Source: Volvox africanus
Taxonomy: Eukaryota > Chlorophyta > Chlorophyceae > Chlamydomonadales > Volvocaceae
Reading direction: 5' to 3'
Length of the DNA stretch: 64,000 nt
NCBI GenBank assembly: GCA_030268105.1
Contig: BSDZ01000016.1
Span: forward strand, 689,501-753,500
Within the stretch, counting starts at the first letter, position 1. Each line of letters opens with the position of its first letter. Below are positions 59,101-64,000 of this stretch, in pieces. Under the pieces are notes generated by a model. That model saw only the letters and a list, made by a program, of their open reading frames with translations, searched no databases and was not told the origin of the DNA. Both the position numbers and the translations under genes were made by a program.

Positions 59101-62100
59101 CACAGGCTATTCACGAGTACGGCGCCGTCGCGGGTTTCATCCCCCTTGAGCCCCGCCACATGCGGGAGCTAGTGGCTGTACGGAAGGCCAATTATGCAGG
59201 ATCCTCGGATGCAGTCGCGGAGGTAGTTGGTACGGCAGCTCTTGAAGAGGAGCCGCTGACGGGGGTGACGGTCGAGCCCCCCGAGGTGAGGGGAGGGCCA
59301 AACCCTGCCGTACGGTCTATGGGGCCCTACATGTGGGCGCAGTTCGTATTTATGAACTGGGGTCCGGTTACCGGGGGTCCGTAACCAATGGTAAGTAGCA
59401 CTTCTAGTAGGAGTCTGTCCCTCGCCTTCCTGCATCATGTCTTTGGCACGTCTTGTCTGTCTGTCCGTCCATCCACTCTACACTTTCCTCCGCCCTCCCC
59501 TCTGTCCGTCCGTCCATCCATCGGTCTGCCTGCCTTGTTCCCTCCCCTCAGGGCCTTCGGCGGGGGCCACCCGTAGGTCCCACCACCCTGGAGGCGTTGC
59601 TGGCGTACGGCACTCGGGAGCAGCTGGATGACACGCTGTCGTACAATAAGGAGGTAGGTACGGCACAGAAGGTACTTGCTTCCTGTGGCCTTCATGACGC
59701 ATCATCTCGCTCGCCTTTTTTCCACTTGGCGCGTGTGTTTGTGTGTGTATGTATACGTATGTGAATGAAGGGGTTTGGGGGGACGGAGTCCGCTTCTTCA
59801 GCTATCTGGATCAGTCAGGTGAATGTGTCTTTTGTGTACGGCGGGGTAAAAAGGGATGGTACGGAAATGAGATGCATCCGCTCCCTCCACACACACACCC
59901 CTTTAACCGCTAACTCCCAATGTCTCTTTTTACTTCTACAAAATTATATATGAAATACGTAAAAATATGAAATTACATACTATACATATAACATATGTAT
60001 TATGTATTATGTATATATGTATATGTATATGTGTGTATACACATATATGGTACATATAGCACATATATGATTTGTATGTGCTATACCCGCCGTTCTGCTC
60101 GCGCCAGTTGGCAGCGTCCGAGGTATCAGCACTGCATGAGAAGCGGGAGACCTGGCTCCGAGACCAGGAGGAGCTCGACGAGACAGCCAGGCTGGAGCGG
60201 TCCGCAGCGACTGCCGCTGGGGGCGCCTCCCTGCAGGGGGCCGCAGCGGGCGGCGGCTTCAGCCTGGCTGGGTGGCTGGATACCATCCAGCTGACTAACG
60301 AGCAGCAGGCGCTGGTGCTCAAGTACGTGCCGCTGCTGGGACCGGTGCTGGGCTCGGGGTTCATTCTGGGACTGTACTTGCTGGCTCGACTAGTCAAGGT
60401 GAGTGGTACGGGTTGAGTCTCGTCGGGGTTTTCCGGGCCTTAAGCGACGGTCGGGTCGCTTGGGCCGGGCTAGGTCCAAGCAAAAGGCCAGGCTACGGGG
60501 AGTCCAGGGGGCCTACCTCGGGTGCTGTCAGTTGGTGCGAACAGAGCGGTGGGTATATCTTATATATCACATACAAATCATATATGTACATAGTATTAAT
60601 GAATGTAGTTTTCACACATACCCATCTATATATGTATATATACTTTATATTTTTTATGTATACAGTATTCCATGTAATTTTGTAGATGTTAGCGGTGACA
60701 TTTGGAGTTCCGGGGGAAAGGTGTGTGTGCACTCACCCATCTTAAGCAGGTAGATGGATGGTGTCGGATTAAAGTGATATTAGAGTGATCCAGGTATGAA
60801 TGCCAATGCCAGATCGAAGTAATATGAAGGGGCGTTAGTTGTATTTGCAGTCACATGGCTATAGTATTATAAATATTACAAAAGAACACATCGTTTTGGG
60901 GGGATGGTATTTCTGATGCACGAGGATGCTTGAACGATGCTCGGAAGGGGGGCTCTGTGTCTTCTTAGCATATTTGTTCAAAGCTCGGACTCAGCTCCTG
61001 TCGCGCTGTGTGTGTGTGTGTGTGTGTGTGTCAGTAGAGAGCACAGTGTGATGTTGCGAAGGGGGCCATGAGGGCGTCCACTCATAGGGCCCTATACTGC
61101 GGGTTTCCTACCTGACTACCCCCACCCCAGTATCATGCCTTACCCCCCAACCCCTCCCCACCGTGAGAGGGGTTTCTCTGTATTGCTTCTAATATGTTAT
61201 ATCCCATTACTGCATACACACACACGCCTCCCTGTCCCTCCCCTACCCGCACGCAGGGTGATCTCACGGACCGAATGAAGATGATGGATCTGGAGGCAGA
61301 GAAGAAGAAGAAGATGGCGCTCAAGGTGGGGGAGATGGGGACGGGGGTGTAGGGTGGGGATGGTTACGCCGACCCCTGGCGACTGTACGACCCTGGATGC
61401 ATAACACTCGGCTCAATGCCCCGCCACCTTACCGCCCTTCTTCCCCCCCATCCAGCAATGCCAATGTCACCATGACGCGGTACCAACGTTTCCAACAACT
61501 ACGGACTGTCATTTACTTGTAACCGATAACGACCGCCCTCCAACTCCCAACGAATCGCTTTCTCTTCCGTAGGAGGCCCGGATTGCGTTCCTGGAAGAGG
61601 AGGTGCCGGGCATGGTGGCCAAGGGTGCCACTATTGGTGAGTGGGTGGTGGTTTCGGGAGGTTGGTTGGTTGGTTTCCGGAGCCGTTTCAGAGCCGGCTG
61701 GGCTTGTTTAGGAAACAGGGAGTTTTCCGTTGACCAGACCCAACGACATCCGCACCTTCCGGATGCCCACTTGAGGATGCGCATCACATATCAGCCTACA
61801 TCAAAGAATGCCGATGCTTTCGTCTCCTTTCCTGGCACCTCGCCACCAATCATCAATGCCCCCTCGTCCCCGTCCCCGCCCCCGCCCCCCATCGGGTCGA
61901 TGTGGTTAGGGTAATACACAAGCTTGATAGCCTAGGCAGAAGCTTAAAGGATCTAGTAAATATTGCTCTTTTGTTTAAAGGAACAGGGGTTCGGGAGGAG
62001 GTTCACGCGCATGGCAGCGCCAGCGGTCAGCTATCAGCCTTCGCGTTTCCCACTTTAATGAACCCAGGAACTTTCACACGCGGTTCTGGTTTTCGCCGCC

Positions 62101-63388
62101 ACCAGCATCCAGGAGACCAATAGCGAACTTCATTACGGAGCCTACTGCCGTATTTCCTCTGCAGCGGTATCATACCTCATTTATTCGACCTCTGCACCCC
62201 ACTCCCCACCCCCCACCCCCATCCACGTACGCATACACACACGCATGCATACCCATACAAACAGACTTCCTGTCCTCCTTACGCCCGCACGTCCCCCCCC
62301 CGACCTCCCACCCCCCCTTCCCGGCAACTTCCCGGCCCCATGCAGACGACATCCGCAAGCGCTGCAGCTCCATCAACACCCGTCTCGGGACCAAACTGGC
62401 GATTGCCGATTCGGAGGTGTGGAGGGGCAATGGAGGGGCCTCCTAACAGGGGAGGGAGAGGGGTGGAAAGAATATCTGCTGGCGGGAGGGAGGGGAGGGG
62501 GGTGAAGGCAGGTTGACAGACAGGTTGTTTGATGGTTCGGAGGGGCCCCCGGGCAGGCTCTTCACACGCAGTGTGCTCATCTTCCCCACCCAACACACAA
62601 ACACACACTCACACACCACCACCACCACCATCTTGCAGTATCAGGTCTGGTGTATTTGCCTCCCTGCTCCCCCCCAAACTGCTGTTCGTAAGATTTTGAA
62701 TAACGCCTCCAAATTCGAATGCAGCTGGTGTCCACGTACGACGCCTGCCGTATGCTGCTGTCGGAGGGGGTGGATCTGTCCGCCGTATCGTCTTCCGCCG
62801 CCACCGCCTCCCTGGCACAGATGGAGTGGGTGGGCGGTGCGGGAGAGGGAGGGGGGGGTGACGTGTACCTGGAGAGATGCACTACGATGTACCGCTGCAT
62901 ATAAACAGCGAATAGCAACTCCTTTTGATGACCTAACTCCGAAACCAGAGCGTTAAGACAATAACCAAGCCCAGCGAGGGGGGTCCTTAAGTGTGTAGGC
63001 AGCGTCTGTTGTTCCGGTATTTTTCATTGTTCCGGTATTACTCCGTTATAATGCAACGAATGACGCAACGAACTATGTCGTTTCATTGAGACGCTGATTG
63101 CGGGCAAATCGATGGACAGTCGGCAATTTCGAGTCCGGCTTTGCCGTAGGAAGTGCATGCAGCACTGTGAAGGGCACAATGCGGCATCCCCTAGTCGTAA
63201 AGATGTAACGGCCATCGGCCAGTGTTTAGTGTATGAGGCTTCGTTGACTGTTTTATTGTTATACCGCGGTGTACGGCGACAGGAGCGACGAGCGCAAGGC
63301 AGCTGCCACGGGCGCGGAGGGGGGCGGTGATGAGGGCATGAATGCCCTGATGGACATGAGCAAACTCAACACGGCCCGTATTCGCAAG
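56113..63388 (+). CDS. Probable plastid membrane protein, FtsH-like N-domain (3' partial)
   Basis: Exons: 56113-56292 (ATG), about 56946-57274, 57582-57705, 58283-58327, 59106-59285, 59552-59653, 60108-60398, 61257-61325, 61573-61636, 62346-62416, 62725-62825, 63283-63388. Phases agree and 554 residues are visible; the gene runs past the window. The first exon (MLCSIQRIMQVSGLPSLPVR...) is Arg/Ser/Pro-rich without early acidic residues and ends near LQVVALDAEAT, like a plastid transit peptide. Next comes a globular part (SYGEALEGLRSGRIAEVLWF, GRCLLRYASGQ, VKQSVIPYGEPRIMQ, AIHEYGAVAGF). One hydrophobic helix lies at ~393-416 (VPLLGPVLGSGFILGLYLLA), followed by a Lys/Glu-rich coiled-coil-like stretch (MKMMDLEAEKKKKMALKEAR). 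I do not recognise the family with certainty. The order of elements recalls the N-terminal domain of FtsH/FtsHi proteins, but no AAA or protease motif lies within the window. The second exon's acceptor is uncertain. Confidence 0.7.
61007..61033 (+). repeat. TG dinucleotide run
   Basis: A short alternating TG tract in an intron of the last gene. A similar one lies near 58892-58914. Confidence 0.8.
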
Positions 63389-63489
63389 GTGTGTGTGTGT
63401 GGGGGGGGTCTGCTTGTGAGGGAATGTGAGTGTGTATGTGTCGTGGTGTGCGCGCGCGTTGGAGACGTGAATGCAAATATACACACACA

Positions 63490-63839
63490 CGTGTTCAGGC
63501 ACGACTGTTGTGGCACGACTAATATGCTCCTGGAGTTCCAGGTTCTACCCCGACCGAGAGCGGGCCAAGGACCCTAATGTTAAGGGCAGGGTGCCCCCAT
63601 GTCGATGGACGGTGATGACCCCAATTAAAGTGACCTGCGAGCTGACCAGTAGCGGAGTTGACGCCTTAGTTGATTCGGCGGATTCCGCTGGATGCTGGTG
63701 GTGGGTGCTGAACCTGGGAAAATCACTGATTTCGGAGAAGTCGGCATGGGAGACTGGATGAGGGTGCCCCGAAACACCGGGGAAGGTAGGGACTGCCAGG
63801 TTAGTGGCCACGGGTGATGTACCCCCCTATCCCACACAC
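63490..63839 (+). repeat. Interspersed ~345-bp repeat, copy 3
   Basis: Nearly identical to 9904-10249 (a handful of substitutions and a 4-bp GGGT difference near the 3' end). It begins about 100 bp after the last visible exon of the plastid-protein gene, in its next intron. An ACACAC run abuts its 5' end. Confidence 0.9.
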
Positions 63840-64000
63840 ACCTGGGTATATCCACTTGGAGAGATCAAGTAATATGGCGAAAGGACTGAAATTGTTCCAG
63901 CCGTCTACGGATGTGTGCGGGTGTGTAGGACATAGGGGTATGTAAGGGAGGGGTGTGTACGGTGGTTAAAGGGGGACGTAGCGGGGTTGTACCAGTATGT

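Overview
The window is nuclear DNA from a green alga, most likely a volvocine chlorophyte (Chlamydomonas/Volvox group). I infer this from intron-dense genes with short exons, GTGxG/GTAxG donors with CAG acceptors, TGTAA motifs downstream of stops, a (Ser-Pro)n stalk in a GT77 glycosyltransferase, long Ala/Ser/Gly-rich low-complexity coding stretches, and a trace of TTTTAGGG-like telomere sequence. I cannot name the species. Gene models below were built by hand from splice sites, reading-frame phase and protein family patterns; almost every exon junction keeps phase.

Layout. (1) 1-6788 (+): a 5'-truncated gene for a very long low-complexity protein whose C-terminus is an RNA recognition motif (RRM). 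(2) 8534-13336 (+): a ZC2HC1-like protein with two C2HC zinc fingers, carrying a ~345-bp interspersed repeat in one intron. (3) 23676-18079 (-): a complete nine-exon gene for a McrA-type HNH-nuclease-fold protein with a probable plastid transit peptide; one intron holds a tRNA-Phe(GAA), another a perfect 20-bp inverted repeat. (4) 27076-54092 (+): a 24-exon, 27-kb gene for an 812-residue type II membrane protein with signal anchor, EF-hand, acidic segment, Ser-Pro-rich stalk and GT77 catalytic domain with a DVD motif. Its intron 16 is 14.9 kb long and consists almost entirely of a 14.46-kb array of an 11-bp minisatellite (about 1,315 copies). (5) 56113-63388 and beyond (+): a 3'-truncated gene for a probable plastid membrane protein that I do not recognise with certainty; its N-terminal domain looks a little like the FtsH extracytoplasmic domain.

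The genes do not form an operon or a visible pathway. They are separate nuclear genes: RNA binding, zinc finger, a plastid nuclease-like protein, Golgi glycosylation of hydroxyproline-rich glycoproteins, and a plastid membrane protein. The most unusual object is the minisatellite. It is homogeneous on one strand (C-rich in the sense strand, G-rich in the template strand), is open in all three forward frames with the same repeating peptide, shows block duplications in an 11-bp register, and ends 16 nt before a coding exon. The huge open frames inside it (up to 1,861 codons) are artefacts of the repeat and are not annotated as genes. A young interspersed repeat family occurs three times, always in introns.
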